This document shows, one piece after another, positions 10,765-22,375 of a DNA stretch of 64,000 nucleotides (positions within the stretch are counted from its first letter, which is position 1; each line of letters begins with the position of its first letter). The position numbers and the translations under genes are program-made. The DNA lies in NCBI GenBank assembly GCA_003049465.1, contig PYSS01000144.1, positions 25,615 through 89,614 of the forward strand. Reading direction: 5' to 3'. This stretch comes from Magnaporthiopsis rhizophila. Taxonomy: Eukaryota > Ascomycota > Sordariomycetes > Magnaporthales > Magnaporthaceae. The notes beneath the pieces were generated by a model. That model did not search any database. It was not told the origin of the DNA and worked only from the letters and a program-made list of their open reading frames with translations.

Positions 10765-12641
10765 TCAGGAGACGGCAATCTTGACCGACACGGGCCCGTG
10801 CTTGGTTTGCGCCCCAATAAGCTCGTAATCATAGGTGACGTTCTCGATGGTGGTGTCTACCAGGCGCGCCCTGTGCGCGACGCGGAGCGAGAAGAGTGTC
10901 GTCATGATGTAGATCTCGCACAGGGCCAAGCTGTGGTTTTGGGAGATGGTCAGCATAAACAGGACGGGGCGGATTGAAAGATGTTTTGGCAAAGGGAATT
11001 AGGGGCCTCACTTTTCCCCAAGGCAAGCCCGGGACCCTCTCGAGAACGAAATCAGCTTCTTCTGCAGCTCAAAGTTGGGCTTGACCCTGCCCTCGCCGTC
11101 GTCGAGCAGCCACCGCTCCGGCTCAAAGGTGTCCGGGTCCGGGAACAGATCCTCGTCCCAATGGTTGATCATGGAGGTCATGCTGACGGGCGTGCCGGGC
11201 GGGATGACCCAGTCGGTGCCGTCGTCGCGGCTCTTGTACACGAGGGCCTCGTCGCGCGCGACGCGGGCGGACCGCTGTGCTATGCCCGGCATCATGCGCA
11301 GGCCTTCCTGCACGACTCCCCACAGGTATGGCCGCTTCTCGAGATCGAACCACTTGAGCGCCTCGGGCGTCACGCCCTGAAGGTCCTGCTGCAGACGCGC
11401 CTGGACGCGGGGGCTGGCGAGCAGGTGGTAAAAGATCAAGGACATCGTCGCCGCCGTGGTCTCCGTGCCTGCGGCCAGAAGCGTGAAGCCATCGGCGCTG
11501 AGCCGCTTCTGCGTCATGGCCTCGCTCTTCTCGGGCGGCAGCATCTTGTTGCGGGTCAGCTCGGCGAAGATGCTGGTGCTGGTTGGGTCCGCGATGGCGG
11601 TACGGATGTACCCGGGGATCACGACGCTCATCTGGTGCAGCAAGGTGCGCGTGTCCTTGCCCAAGATCGGGGCGAGCATCGGCGTAAGCTGTGATGCGTT
11701 CCGAAGCAGGGCGTTGTGTCTCATCTGCGTTTTTTTTCCGTCGTCATTAGCGCTCCAGTCCTGTAGATGAATTTGTTCCACGCCGCTCGTCGAGGGCTGT
11801 GCTGCTTTTTTGTTTTGTATTAGCAGCCACATACCGCATGCACAAGCCTTAGGAAGGGCATCGTCCATGTTGCAAAGTTGTCCTCCCATCCCTCCTGCGC
11901 CACGAAGCCCATGGGCTGGCCAAACGAGTACTGGGAAATGACGTCGGCCGTAAAGCACTGAAGGGCCTGATTGAGAACGATCGGCCCGCCGCCGGCCTGC
12001 CGAAGCATCTTGTCGATCGTCATGTGCGCAAGATCGAGTATTTCACTCTGTAGCTTGGATATCTGCGCGCGGCTGAAGAAGCGGCCCAGGGGCAACCGGC
12101 GGGTCCGGTGAAGCTCGTGCGTGATTGCTGCGAAGGACGCGACGGATAAGGCGCCGGGACTGACGCCATTGAGCTCTGCGAGGAGGGCCTAGGAGGTTAT
12201 CACTCTGGGTCACATCTTCTAGCCCAGGTGCTAGGCACCTAGAGAGCTGCGGGGGAGTTGGGGGACATGGGAGCACTTGCGATGAGGAAAACGATCTCGG
12301 ATCCTCCCCGGACCCGCATAGATCTCGTCTGTGAAGGCAGGGTCGGAACAGTGCAGCTCGTCCGGGCTGATCCTGACGAGAGGGCCGTAGCGCTCGTGCA
12401 TCTGCTTGATGGCCCTCCCGTAGCGGCCCACCAGCCACCAGTCGTAATATGCTTCATACGCATAGGTTGCCGCCGCGATCTTGGGGCCAGGGAAACGGTA
12501 GAGGGGGTGCAAGGGTGAAAGGTTGTAGAGCATTACAAGAACGTGGTAGCCGAGCCACAGCGCCCCCAGGTAGCCGAGGGTAGCTGGCGAAAACACAGCT
12601 CCCGCCATGCTAGCTAGGTTCCACGCCTCGGTTGAGATCAT
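10765..12641 (-). CDS. Cytochrome P450 monooxygenase
   Basis: The exons on the minus strand are 12641-12293, 12175-11835, 11724-11012 and 10930-10765 (522 aa, frames consistent). Introns 2 and 3 have clear branch sites (GCTAATG, GCTGAC). Intron 1 (donor GTTTTC, acceptor GCAG) is the best frame-compatible choice but its donor is weak. An N-terminal membrane anchor (about residues 12-41, AGAVFSPATLGYLGALWLGY) is followed by the proline hinge YRFPGPK. The I-helix reads AAGTETTAAT, the ExxR motif is EGLR, and the haem loop is FSRGSRACLGENLA with the Cys ligand; the last intron lies within the haem loop. This layout matches class II ER-bound fungal P450s of the kind near trichodiene/benzoate/pisatin oxygenases. 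The substrate is unknown. It is divergent from the second P450 gene. Confidence 0.88.
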
Positions 12642-14499
12642 GGCTCAATATGGGTGCTGCCCCAAAATTGTCTAGTCAATTGTTTCAGGGGGGTGGTAGC
12701 AAGCGTACGACCGAAAGCCTGTCGAGAATGCTGCTCCTGAGCCTTGGATACGAGGGAATCCGTCATGGTTTATAAAAAGGCCCCAATAATATTATCTGTC
12801 TGTCTATGACCAAATACATCAATCATACCACAAACACTCGCTGCCTGCTATCAGGGAGCAAAAGGCATGGGCGCACATACTACCAAGCACTAGAGATAAC
12901 AGGAAAGCATACCAAAGCTCACCAGGCTGGTGACTATCGGAGAAACCCAAGAAAAGAGCCCCGCCATCGGTCGCCTCGTGTCCTGGGCGTTTCTGAAACG
13001 GGACGCGGGAGTAGCCTTGCCATTGGATAGTTGGCGGTGGGTCCAGCATAAAGGGTGTGTGCTAGTGCATCCCAGCGCGCCCCATCGGGATTCTGGCTAC
13101 ATGCCTATGGGACGTCCATTCGGCACATCGGCCTGCGGATTGGCGGCATATCTCGTGGGGGTTCCGTTCACAGGTCGACACGTCGCAGTGATGCCGAGGC
13201 GCCGTACCGGCTCATTTATAAATAATAAACACTTATCTGAGGGGTAGGGATCGACACGGGGGCCCATCGTCGCAGCCGGCTTTTGCCACGCCGGCAACCA
13301 AGGCCGGCGATGCTCCCGTGAAGAAACCGAGGAAACTAGTGCGGGGGGCCAGCAGACATGCCGAACCAAGTGGGAGAGCCGCTCAGCACGTTGTAATGCC
13401 AAGCCTGTCGGACGGGATACCAAGACCTTGCAAAAGAGGAGACAGTCGTGGTGCTGCGACGCTCCAGATGCGGCCCGCTTGTTGTCGTTGCCATGCAGTC
13501 CTAGGTACCACTAGCTTTGCCCCGGCCAGTCCTCCTTTGCGGTATCGGGTACGGACACACCATCCGGCCCTTCTCAACCACGACGGGCAAGCAGTTGCGG
13601 GGTATTGCATCTTCGTCTCAACTTGTCGCCCATTTCCACGCTCGCCCAGAGTGGAAGGAGACTCCCAGCCACCCAACCTCTTCCTCATCGACACCGTACA
13701 CAACCACTCGATTCTGCATTCAAGTTCCGCATGCCTATAAGCATTCGGCCAGCGCGGACCGGAAGCCGTGATTTATTCCCGCCAGCCAGAGACGGCATAC
13801 CCGATTTCCCGTTATTCCTCTTGGCTTTTTTATGCTATGCACGGCACTGGGTGGGAAGAAAGAGGGGGTGCTACAGATGGATCGAGGTGAAGACATAGAC
13901 GACCTGTGTGAAGAAAAAAAATGAAACAGATGGGATCAAAGGGATTCCAGCAAAGAGATATGTTGCGTCGTCTCTAGTCGCATTCTTTTATCTACTTCTT
14001 ATCTCACTTAATCCCTCAGATGAGTATAGTCAGATAGATAATGAGAGCTGCTAGAGTCAGCACTATGATCAGTACCACTTCGAATAGCCAGCAAACTCAA
14101 AGCCCCCAGGATTCGTGCCCAACGACGCCACCAGGACTCCATATGGTTATTCACAGAACCATTTTCTCATATCTACTATCCATGTCATTATGGCATCACC
14201 CCTCATGATCTTTCAACTTCTCCGCCTCTGACCGGGTGCACGCGCTGATCGGTTAAATCGAACTCGTTGTCAATATCAAAATTTCGTGTTTGAATACGCT
14301 GTGCCACCTACCTACGCCCTTATGCTCATCACCACGCAACCATGACGGATGGCTGCTGTCAAGTACCTCAGGCCTATAAAAGCGAGAGTACTGAACCGAG
14401 CAGGAACCAAAGAGCCGTTCCCAAGTAGCCGGTCAAACCTATGAAAAAAAAACCCAGAACCAGCATTATTCGCACGCATGACCTTGTGATCCAACCAAT
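12642..14499. other. Intergenic region between two divergent P450 genes
   Basis: The region holds both P450 promoters. TTTATAAA at 12769-12776 can serve the minus-strand P450 (about 130 bp upstream), and TATAAAAG at 14375 serves the plus-strand one. No gene is supported. Confidence 0.55.
14375..14382 (+). promoter_or_regulatory. TATA box of the second P450 gene
   Basis: TATAAAAG lies 118-125 bp before the ATG at 14500, a usual spacing for a TATA-dependent fungal promoter. The assignment is by motif and position only. Confidence 0.5.
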
Positions 14500-16426
14500 A
14501 TGATCACGCTTATTGCCGAGCTTCTGCTTGCTGGAGCCTTGCTGGCGGCATGGCTCTTCTGGTTTTTCCTCCTCCCTCCGCGGCACCCGCGGGACGTCCC
14601 CGCGATCCCCTTCTGGGTCGCACTCGTGCCCTTCTTCAGGGAGGTGGACCAGGCCGACACATTCAAACGCTACGTCGAGGGCACGCTTAGAAGGCGCGGA
14701 GCAGTCAAGATCTTCTTCAGCGGCCAGTGGAAATCCTCCTCCATCGACCGTCGTACCTGCTAGAAATCTTCAAGCAAGAGGAGATCCCTCAGAAGTCAGG
14801 GAACCAAAAGAAAATTCCGCACAGCGTCCTTGCGGCCTTCCTCGGTGAGCTTCCTCCACTTTATCACGTCTAAACAGCGTATGCCCCCAGTGGCAGTTAT
14901 CATAGTGTTGTGACAACTGTTCAGACTAACGCATAAATATTTGGGGAACCAGGTGACAATATCATCACCGGCAGGGCGGACGATTGGAAGGCCTACAAGT
15001 CCGTCATCAAGCCTGGCCTTCAGCGAACCTTCGAGGTTGACACCCTGGAAAGGAACGCTGCTCTGCTGTGCAATGTCATCGACACGACGCGCCAAGTTAC
15101 GACGGGGGGCGTAACTCACATGCAAGACCTCCTTCAGCGATACTCGATGGCAAACTGCGCCAGCATGCTGCTTCAAGTTGATCTGCCCGTAAGTGAGATT
15201 TCGGGAGGGGTCATCTGTTGTAATTATTTCCCCGTTGGCTATGATGCTGACGCTTCCGCCACAACGAGCAGACCATCGAGTCGGACGTGCCGCTCAACAC
15301 CCTCCAGCTGGCAGTCAAGCGCGAGGTTTTTAAGCCCGTCTTTCTGAACTTTCCGTTTCTGGACCGCCTGCCATTGCCCTCACGGATGTACGCCAGAAAG
15401 CTCGTGAAGGACTTTCGCCACCAGCTTCAGAGTGCCCTTGAGGCGAGTCACGCCGCCGAAACGGCTGAAAAGACGCAGCTCTCATCCAACAAGCTGGGGG
15501 CTCGGCTCCTGGGTGCGCTGAGATCGGGAATCTTCAGCCAAAAGCAGTTCCTCGACAACCTTCTCATTGTTTTTGTGGCCGGCCAGGAGAACCCACAGCT
15601 GGGCATGATCTCCATGATGTACCTGCTGGCCAAGCACCCGGTAAGCCGACTATTGCGCTTACGAGACTACCCAGAAAGACAGGGTAGTAGCGGGTGATTG
15701 GTATTGTCGCTAACGTCTCACAGGAGATCCAAGACCAGCTCTACGCCGAGATCAGCAAATTCGGTGGAGACTCCACCCTCCAGCAGGGACAGGCACTGCC
15801 GCAGGATCCCTGTGCCGCCTCTCAGGTGCTGGAGGATATTCCGCTCATGACAGCCATCATCCTGGAAAGCCTGCGTCTGTTCCCGCCCATTGCGCAGCTC
15901 ATCAACCGGCGCGTGGCACCTGCCGAAGCCGCGCTGCTTGGAGGAACCACCTACATCCCCCAGGGCACCTACGTGGGCTACAGCTGCTACTCGACCAACC
16001 GCGACCCCACCGCCTGGGGTCCCGACGAGAACGGGTTCCGCCCGGGGCGATGGGGAAGCTCGGCCGCTGAGATCCAGCAGCAGTACAAGCAGCGGCGGGC
16101 CAGGGGCGAGTTTATCTCGTTCCACGGAGGCACCCGGGCGTGCCTTGGTGAGAAGATGGCCCTGCTCGAGATGCGCGTCACGCTGTGGGTGCTGGTTGGC
16201 CGCTTTCGATGGGCGCTGGACCCGACGTGGCCGGACAGGATGACGCCGGTGAGTGCCCTTTTTCCCATAGTCATTTTTTAAACTTCCTAGCTGCTGCCTA
16301 GACGGTGACAAAGCTTGAGCTAACTGCCTATGTTGGTTGTTTTTTTTTTTTTTTTGAAAGGCTGGGCCATTGTACCCAAACGAACTGAGATTGGTTTTCA
16401 AATCTCGACCTGGCTCCCTCCTCTAG
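14500..16426 (+). pseudogene. Cytochrome P450 (DIT2-like I-helix) with a one-base frameshift in exon 1
   Basis: The exons are 14500-14844, 14953-15188, 15272-15640, 15724-16248 and 16361-16426; all four introns have good donors, and branch sites are clear in introns 1-3. The N-terminus has a membrane anchor (about residues 2-28) and hinge PPRHPRDVP. The ExxR motif is ESLR and the haem loop is FHGGTRACLGEK. The I-helix is AGQENPQLG instead of AGxDT, as in the CYP56/DIT2-type group. In exon 1 the frame breaks at 14731-14733 (TGGAAATCC): reading on as given hits a TAG at 14761-14763, while the -1 shifted frame continues with P450-like sequence up to the splice donor. The exon is one base short for consistent phase with exon 2. 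So one base is missing, by mutation or by sequencing error. Everything downstream is intact, which argues for recent loss or an error. Confidence 0.75.
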
Positions 16427-17261
16427 TCAAACCGTTCTGATTGTGTTTTATTATGTGCCGCACGTGATAGTCCCCGGCTTAAAGGGCTTAATTAAAAGTG
16501 TATACACAGCTATTAATTGCTTAAACATAGGGGGAAAAAAAGCTCTCCCAATAGCTTGCTGTGTTCCCAAACGGACATGTCAACAACGAAATAAAAACAA
16601 TTAACACAAATGCAAAAGCTCATGCCCAACCTCGAGGGTGGACAGCTACGAAACCTGGAAAGTGTTTACTTCGCGACGGAAAATCCGACATTAACCCCAA
16701 CCGGGGCTCGAACCAAGAGTCCAAGCGGCTAACGTAACGGAGTACAGGTAGGGTCCCGGTGTCGACTCGACCCATCCTCATAACCGCTACACCAACTTGG
16801 CCCTCGAGGTTCGATGCCTACAGCAGGCAGGACCATGGGTTATAAGGCTTAGGCCACAAAGACGGCAGGAACGGGGGAGGTCAAGGAAGGAGCCGCCTCT
16901 CACTGGCACCGGGGCCCCGCAGCAGCGTCACTTGACAAAATATTCCGGCCAAGTCCACATCCAGATCCAGAAAAAAAAGTTATAAAGCAAATGGAAAAGA
17001 AAAAAAAGGAAGAAAAAAAAAATAAGAATCGTCCGCTCGCTAATAGCAGGAACCAAAAGCAACAGTCCGTCCAATAGCACGCCGAAAACCAAAGCCTGCC
17101 ATAAAAGAAATGAAGAAGAAAAAAAGCGAGACCAGCAAGCACAAAGTCAAAAAAAAAGCCAAAAAACGCTCAACAAAACAAGGCAGCCAAAACGGCGCCT
17201 TCCAATCAGAAGTGAAGCAAGTGTGCGCTGCCGCCCCCGCCAGTGTCGGGCCGCCGGCTAC
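16427..17261. other. Intergenic region containing a tRNA-like relic
   Basis: The region lies between the P450 stop and the next gene. It contains the tRNA-derived element described separately, and A-rich low-complexity DNA at about 16970-17170. No protein gene is seen. Confidence 0.55.
16681..16808 (-). repeat. tRNA-derived, SINE-like head with A/B-box promoter
   Basis: On the minus strand, GGCCAAGTTGGTGTAGCGGTTA resembles a tRNA acceptor plus D-arm (A box), and GGTTCGAGCCC (plus 16704-16714) is a perfect B box. The two are about 80 nt apart and no complete cloverleaf forms: the acceptor ends do not pair beyond four bases and there is no normal anticodon arm. This is what the 5' head of a tRNA-derived SINE or a tRNA pseudogene looks like. 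The body would run toward lower coordinates. No target-site duplication was identified. Confidence 0.35.
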
Positions 17262-17534
17262 CTAATTGCTGCACATGTTGCGGGTGCACTTGCCGGGGGT
17301 AATCTTCCTCTTTGGTGGCTTTGGCGCCGGCGGTCGCCCCTCCCGGGCCGCCTCCTCCAGGGCCACCTCGTCGCTCTCTACGGTTGACCGACGGGAGGGC
17401 ATCTTGACATCCAGGGCTGGCGGGATGCCCAGGCGCACGTCGCGGTGGGCCTCGAGCTCGCCAGAGGGCGTGGGCGCGGCGGCGGCCTGTGTGATGAGGA
17501 GGGCGACGAGGACGGTGGTCGTTGTGAACTTCAT
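17262..17534 (-). CDS. Small secreted protein (90 aa)
   Basis: A single exon runs from the ATG at 17534 to the TAG at 17262-17264. A further in-frame ATG upstream (17681) would bury the signal peptide, so the shorter start is preferred. Residues 1-20 form a clear signal peptide (MKFTTTTVLVALLITQAAAA) with a cleavage-like AAA-P. The mature part is short, charged and proline/lysine-rich (PPAPKPPKRK), with only two Cys near the end (CTRNMCSN). No domain is recognised. Size and secretion make it an effector-like candidate, which is inference only. Confidence 0.6.
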   Translation of the reverse strand: MKFTTTTVLVALLITQAAAAPTPSGELEAHRDVRLGIPPALDVKMPSRRSTVESDEVALEEAAREGRPPAPKPPKRKITPGKCTRNMCSN

Positions 17535-18226
17535 CTTGGCGGTGTTGTTGTAGTCGTTGTTTGTTGTGCTCCTCGGTGGTTGGCAGATGGGAGTGTTGAT
17601 AAGGTTTGTGGATGAGGAGGAGGATAAGGTTGCGGATATCCCGATGAGGGTGATGGCTATGGGAAAACGGACAGACGGCAAGGCACGTCGACATATTTAT
17701 CTTGATCGCCCCCCATAGACTTTCTTCACCACATCCCAGGGAGGCAAACGATCGACCCAGCCACAAGGTGTCCCGGGGGTCGTCGCATTAAACCTGACGA
17801 GCATGGGTCCGCACCACAAATAGACCTGCACGGGGCGAATTGCCACCCCCAGATCCCCGCCCAAATCCAGTTCGGGCAATCGCCATGAACGAGCCGACAT
17901 TTTTAGAACGTGGGGGCTTGCTTGGCTCTTTCTTTTTAGATGCCCCCAGATTCGCCTGCGCCCGCTTGTGAGTCGTGTCAACACTGGCCAAGGCTGTTGA
18001 AGGCACCACTAGGTGGCCAGGGTTGTAAAAGTCTGCTTGGGAAACACATGGTGCAGCACAAGTGCGGGCCAAAAACTGCATTATTATTATTATGATAAGT
18101 CCCTAACCACACCGAGCCCAACACGTCTGTCATAGGTACTGTCCACCCAATCTTCCATCCTCAACAAGAAGACAACGGATTGGCGCACGATTCGTCAAGG
18201 CCTGGCTTGGCCACGACGACATCAGC
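17535..18226. other. Intergenic region
   Basis: Promoter of the 90-aa secreted protein and 3' flank of the next gene. A short ATT microsatellite is present at about 18081-18094. No gene is seen. Confidence 0.55.
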
Positions 18227-18618
18227 TTAAGACGGAACGCAGAAGTCATTCTTGTCTCTGCCGCCATCGGCGCATCCGTTGGCGCAGTCCTTGCGATGCT
18301 CGATGACACCGCTCCGGCCACCAGCGCAGTAAAAGAGCGCGTGCTCGAACTTGGGGGCGTACTCCTTGCCGCGTCCGAGCATGAAGTTGACCTGGTCCAT
18401 GATGTCACCGTAGTTGCCTGTGTTTAATTTTTTTGTTTTTTTATCAGCAACGATCTCCCTGAGGAAAGGAACCTGCCACCCTTCTGACCAAGTTTCTGGA
18501 TAGAGAACATACCTCGCCTGCGCAGGTTGTAGCCGCAGTAGTTGAGCCCGGTCTTGCAGTTGTCCGCGCAGACACCAACGGCCAGGGCGGTAACGGCGAC
18601 AGCGAACGTGGCCTTCAT
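18227..18618 (-). CDS. Small secreted cysteine-rich protein (98 aa)
   Basis: The exons on the minus strand are 18618-18513 and 18417-18227. The 95-nt intron has donor GTATGT and branch CTGAT and splits a Gly codon. A signal peptide covers residues 1-18 (MKATFAVAVTALAVGVCA). The mature protein has six cysteines in the order CKTGLNYC ... FYCAGG ... DCANGCADGG ... DFC, enough for three disulfides, and a central NYGDIMDQVNFML helix. The CxxGLxYCGYxL opening and GGxxGxI...CxxGC ending look like a widespread family of fungal secreted small cysteine-rich proteins of unknown function. An effector-type role is possible but not shown. It lies 0.7 kb from another small secreted protein on the same strand. 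Confidence 0.8.
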
Positions 18619-20900
18619 GGTGAAGATGTGGTGGTTGTTTTTGATGGCTGAACGAGGGTCGGATGGGCGGTCGAGTGATGCTGTTGAGCAGTCGCGTTGA
18701 CAGTGGAATGTGTGTGAGCCGAGCTGGATGCCTTCTCCTTCCTTTCATGTTGTCGAGAAGGGCGGCGAGGGAAGTTTCTTATACCCGTTCACCCAATGCG
18801 ACGGAACGAGGCCGGTTTCCCTCTTCAGGGGCCCGACGATGCCACCATACACCGCCTGCTCATCCTCCTCCCCTTTCCCCAGCTATATTGTGTCATTCTT
18901 TGCACGGGGATGCCGTCTCATGACCTCTCGGACATGAAGCGGCTGGCGAGGCTGGCCCAAGTCGCTCGACGACTCTGAATCGGAGCTGAACTGGCTGCAA
19001 GACTGCTGCCGGGAAGGAAAACTGGTTGGTTGACTGTGATTCTTGGAAAATTAGAGATTACTGTCGATTCCAGCAAGGCTGCCTTGATTCAGCGCAAGCC
19101 GTCGGAGCCAAGATTTGGGCTGGCAACGCGGAAGGCCATCGGCGAACCTGAGTGGATGGCCCGAGATGACATCTCAGCCACACCACTGGCTGATTGGCTA
19201 GGAGAATAACCTGCTTCCCAATCTAAAGGCGTAAACGTTCCTTGGAGGCGCACCAATGTGGCTGATGCCTGACGCGACGTTTTTGTTTCGCACAACGGTC
19301 AAATTGGGTCCGCATCATGTGGCCTCGTCATACCGACGGCTGTGTGTGCGTATGTGACGATTGGCGTGTGATTTCCATCTTCCCATCATAGCCAGCAATA
19401 ATGTTGGGCTCGGGCTGTCTGCCTGCGAGCATCGAGATCTCTAGTGTTCGGCAGATGCGTGGTAGGTACCACGGCCTCTACCATCTGCTTAACTCTGCTG
19501 CCGACAATCGGGAAGCAAAGGCGAGGATGGCCCCGATATCGATGATATATCGTGGAAGCCATGGGGCCAGGATGCCAAGGCACGACGTCCAAATAAAATC
19601 CTGCAGTTTAGACAACGCTAATTGGGGCTCCCATTGTCCGAGCCTCTCCTGTTGATCGACTTTCCTGTTTCCCATATCTTTCCTACCCCCCACACCCTTT
19701 TAGCCGGCCTACCTGACTGCGCGGCTCAGGGGGTCCAGGCTTGGTGTGGAAGCTGCTATTAGGATCATATTGCTCAGTTTCTCGGTGCCATCTCGGAGGC
19801 TTGGGACAGAATCATTGCTCGATTTCTAGATGCTTCGACTGCGGGACTGTGGTACCACGAGGACATTGCATACATAGTGTCCGCCATCCAGCGTGTCGGA
19901 ATCACGGGAATAAGTGTAGGTGATCCATAAGAAAAGATGAAAGGGCCGCCAACCAGAGTGACCTTACGCTCCAGGACACGCGCTGCTTCATCAACCCGGC
20001 CCGATTGGTCTTGGTCTACCCCGGCTTTATGTAGCCGACGCTGCAACCCTGGATGCTATCTGTTTTGGCCCGTGGGTAGAACGCATTGGTTGACATGTCC
20101 TCAGGTACCGATGCCGAGATGTTAGCTGACCCAACGAGATTCTCCAACTCCAGTATGTCATTGAATCAGAAATGAAATGCTTTCAAGATCATTCCAATCT
20201 AGCAAAGACCTGCTTTAAGCCTCTAGAACACGATCCCGATAGTTCCACGACCCTTGCCAGAAGGTGAGCACATGCTCCGAAATGATGGCGCGTGTGCGCA
20301 AGGGCAACTCGGCAAATGATGTAAATCGAGCGGTTCGACTCAGGGTGCTGCCAGCCAGGCATATGAGGTGGCGGAAAAGACAGCACAGTTCATCAGAGTT
20401 GGAAATTGATATTTATATAAAGCCAAGGAGCGCCGAGGATCTGGAAGGGTGGCGGCCAGAAGAGTATGCGGAGAAGCGGAAGGTCAAAGCGGTGTCGCCG
20501 GGCCACGGCAGTTGTCGCCACCCGGTATTTAGGCCCGGGCCAATAGCCAGGCCGGAGACCCCTAGCCGCCCACCCTCGACTTTAGCCATATGAAGGACCC
20601 ATAACGCGATAGTGCTTGTGACACAAAAAAGGGATATGTTGCCTTGCCTCTCCAAGGTCGGCAGTCAGTTCCCGATGCGTGGTGCCTGCACACGACGCCA
20701 TCGAGCGCCATGGCAGGTGGCAGCTGTGGTTACGATTAAAAAGGACGCCGAAGGAGAGGCGGTCGGGTTCGGGGTTGCATGGCAGCTGGGTTTTTTTCTA
20801 CTTTCTTTCCGCGGTCATAATCACCATCAACAGGACTCTTTGACATTGAAATTCCATTGTTTAATCCCCCCGAGCTAGACGCACGGAGTAGAAGACAATC
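18619..20900. other. Intergenic region, about 2.3 kb
   Basis: Open frames are under 110 codons and show no domains. The region includes the promoters of the secreted cysteine-rich gene and the DUF1996 gene. Nothing else is supported. Confidence 0.55.
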
Positions 20901-22375
20901 ATGATGCAGTGGACGCTCGCCGCCGCGGCGCTGCTGGCGCAGCAGGCCGCCGGGCAGAACATGCTGAGATTCGCGTGCTCGCAGCTGGTGGTCGACCGCG
21001 TCGACCCGCTGGTCAACCCCGGCATGCGGTACACGCCTCACCTGCACCAGATCGTGGGAGGCGACAGCTTCAACATCACGATGGACGAGTCGCACGACCT
21101 GCCGTCAAAGTCCAAGTGCACGTCCTGCAGCTTCCGCGAGGACTTTTCCAACTACTGGACCGCCGTCATGTTCTTCCAGCACAAGAACGGCAGCTACACG
21201 CGCGTGCCCCAGGTCGGCAACGGCGGGCCCCAAGGGAAGCTCATCAACGACGGCGGCACCGACATTTACTACATCCCCTCCGGCAAGGTCACAGCGTTCA
21301 AGAAGGTGAGATAGGATTTCCGACCATGCTCTTGCCACCGTGATGGCATCCACTGACACCCTTCCCACCCCACGCAGGGCTTCCGGATGCTGGCCGGCGA
21401 CGCAGGCCAGACGCAAGACAGCCGCGTCAGCAAGCAGAACATCTGCCACCGGTGCTGGACCTCTCCTAACGAGAACAAGTTCGAGGGCAACGCCCCCTGC
21501 ACGGGACAGGACACGGTGGCGATCCCGCAGGACCCGCGCTGCAAGATGATCCGCCAGACCATCATCTACCCCTGGTGCTGGGACGGCAAGAACCTCGACT
21601 CGCCCGACCACAAGTCGCACGTGGCCTACGGTCAGGGCATGGGCGTCGCTGGCGGCGGCAACTGCCCGGCCTCGCACCCGGTCAAGTTGCCCGTGCTGAT
21701 GTTGGAGGTGAGTCTGTGATCTTATCCGGCTGGCGCTGATGATGATGCTAAAAAGGCGGCGAAAACGACCATGTGGAATGCGACAAACTTCTCGAACCGC
21801 AACGACTGGCCCGCCAGCGGCAAGCCCTTCGTCTACAGCATGAACCTGGGCGGTTCCGCGGCGCACGGCGACTACGTCTTTGGCTGGAAGGGCCAGTCGC
21901 TGCAGCTGGCCATGGACAACAAGTGCAACCTGAACCAGCCGGTACGTGCTCTTTCATGCCCTGTCGCCCTGTGGAGGAGGAGCATAGGGGCTGCTTGAGG
22001 GCCGCCTTTAAGTCGGGATTTATACGGCTCAGGGGTGTCACGTGATGGTCACGTGACGTGTCCTGTGTAACATCACGGTCGCGACCAACACGCCGCGATC
22101 ATGATCCCCCAGCCAATCAATCAAGTATACGCGCAGCTTGAGAGGTTCCTAACCCAAATTCTACTCTCTAGTGCCCGAAGGCCGGCCTCACTGCGGCGCA
22201 GCCGAGCGAGTACAACGCCTGCAAGATCAAGCAGCAGGCTCCCGAGGAGGTCAACGGATGTAAGCATTACTTTGTCTCGTCGCACTTAGTCTTTTGCTCA
22301 TGCTGACAATTCCTGTGTCTTGTGACAACAGGGCTCGCGGCTTTGCCTTTGGGAGCAAAGGCCATCAAGGTATAA
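20901..22375 (+). CDS. Secreted DUF1996 domain protein
   Basis: The exons are 20901-21305, 21378-21707, 21756-21941, 22172-22259 and 22332-22375 (350 aa). All frames agree. Intron 2 is very short (48 nt) and intron 3 is unusually long (230 nt). A signal peptide covers residues 1-19 (MQWTLAAAALLAQQAAG). The mature start LRFACSQLVVDRVDPLVNPG and the later HQIVGG, CTSCSF, NYWTAVMFF and YYIPSG blocks are the DUF1996 signature, and the usual closing pattern NGW(L)xALPLG is reached only with the last small exon. DUF1996 proteins are secreted, often with WSC or CBM partners, and have no established biochemical activity. There is no extra domain or GPI signal here. Confidence 0.9.

Noticed and set aside
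14727..14763. A 37-nt intron to explain the P450 frame break
   Set aside because: Too short for a spliceosomal intron, no branch site, and it would delete conserved residues.
10765..16426. A secondary-metabolite gene cluster around the two P450s
   Set aside because: No synthase, cyclase, transferase, transporter or cluster regulator could be identified next to them; only two P450s and a possible relic.
16681..16808. A functional intron-containing tRNA gene
   Set aside because: The acceptor ends do not pair and no anticodon arm can be formed around any intron choice.
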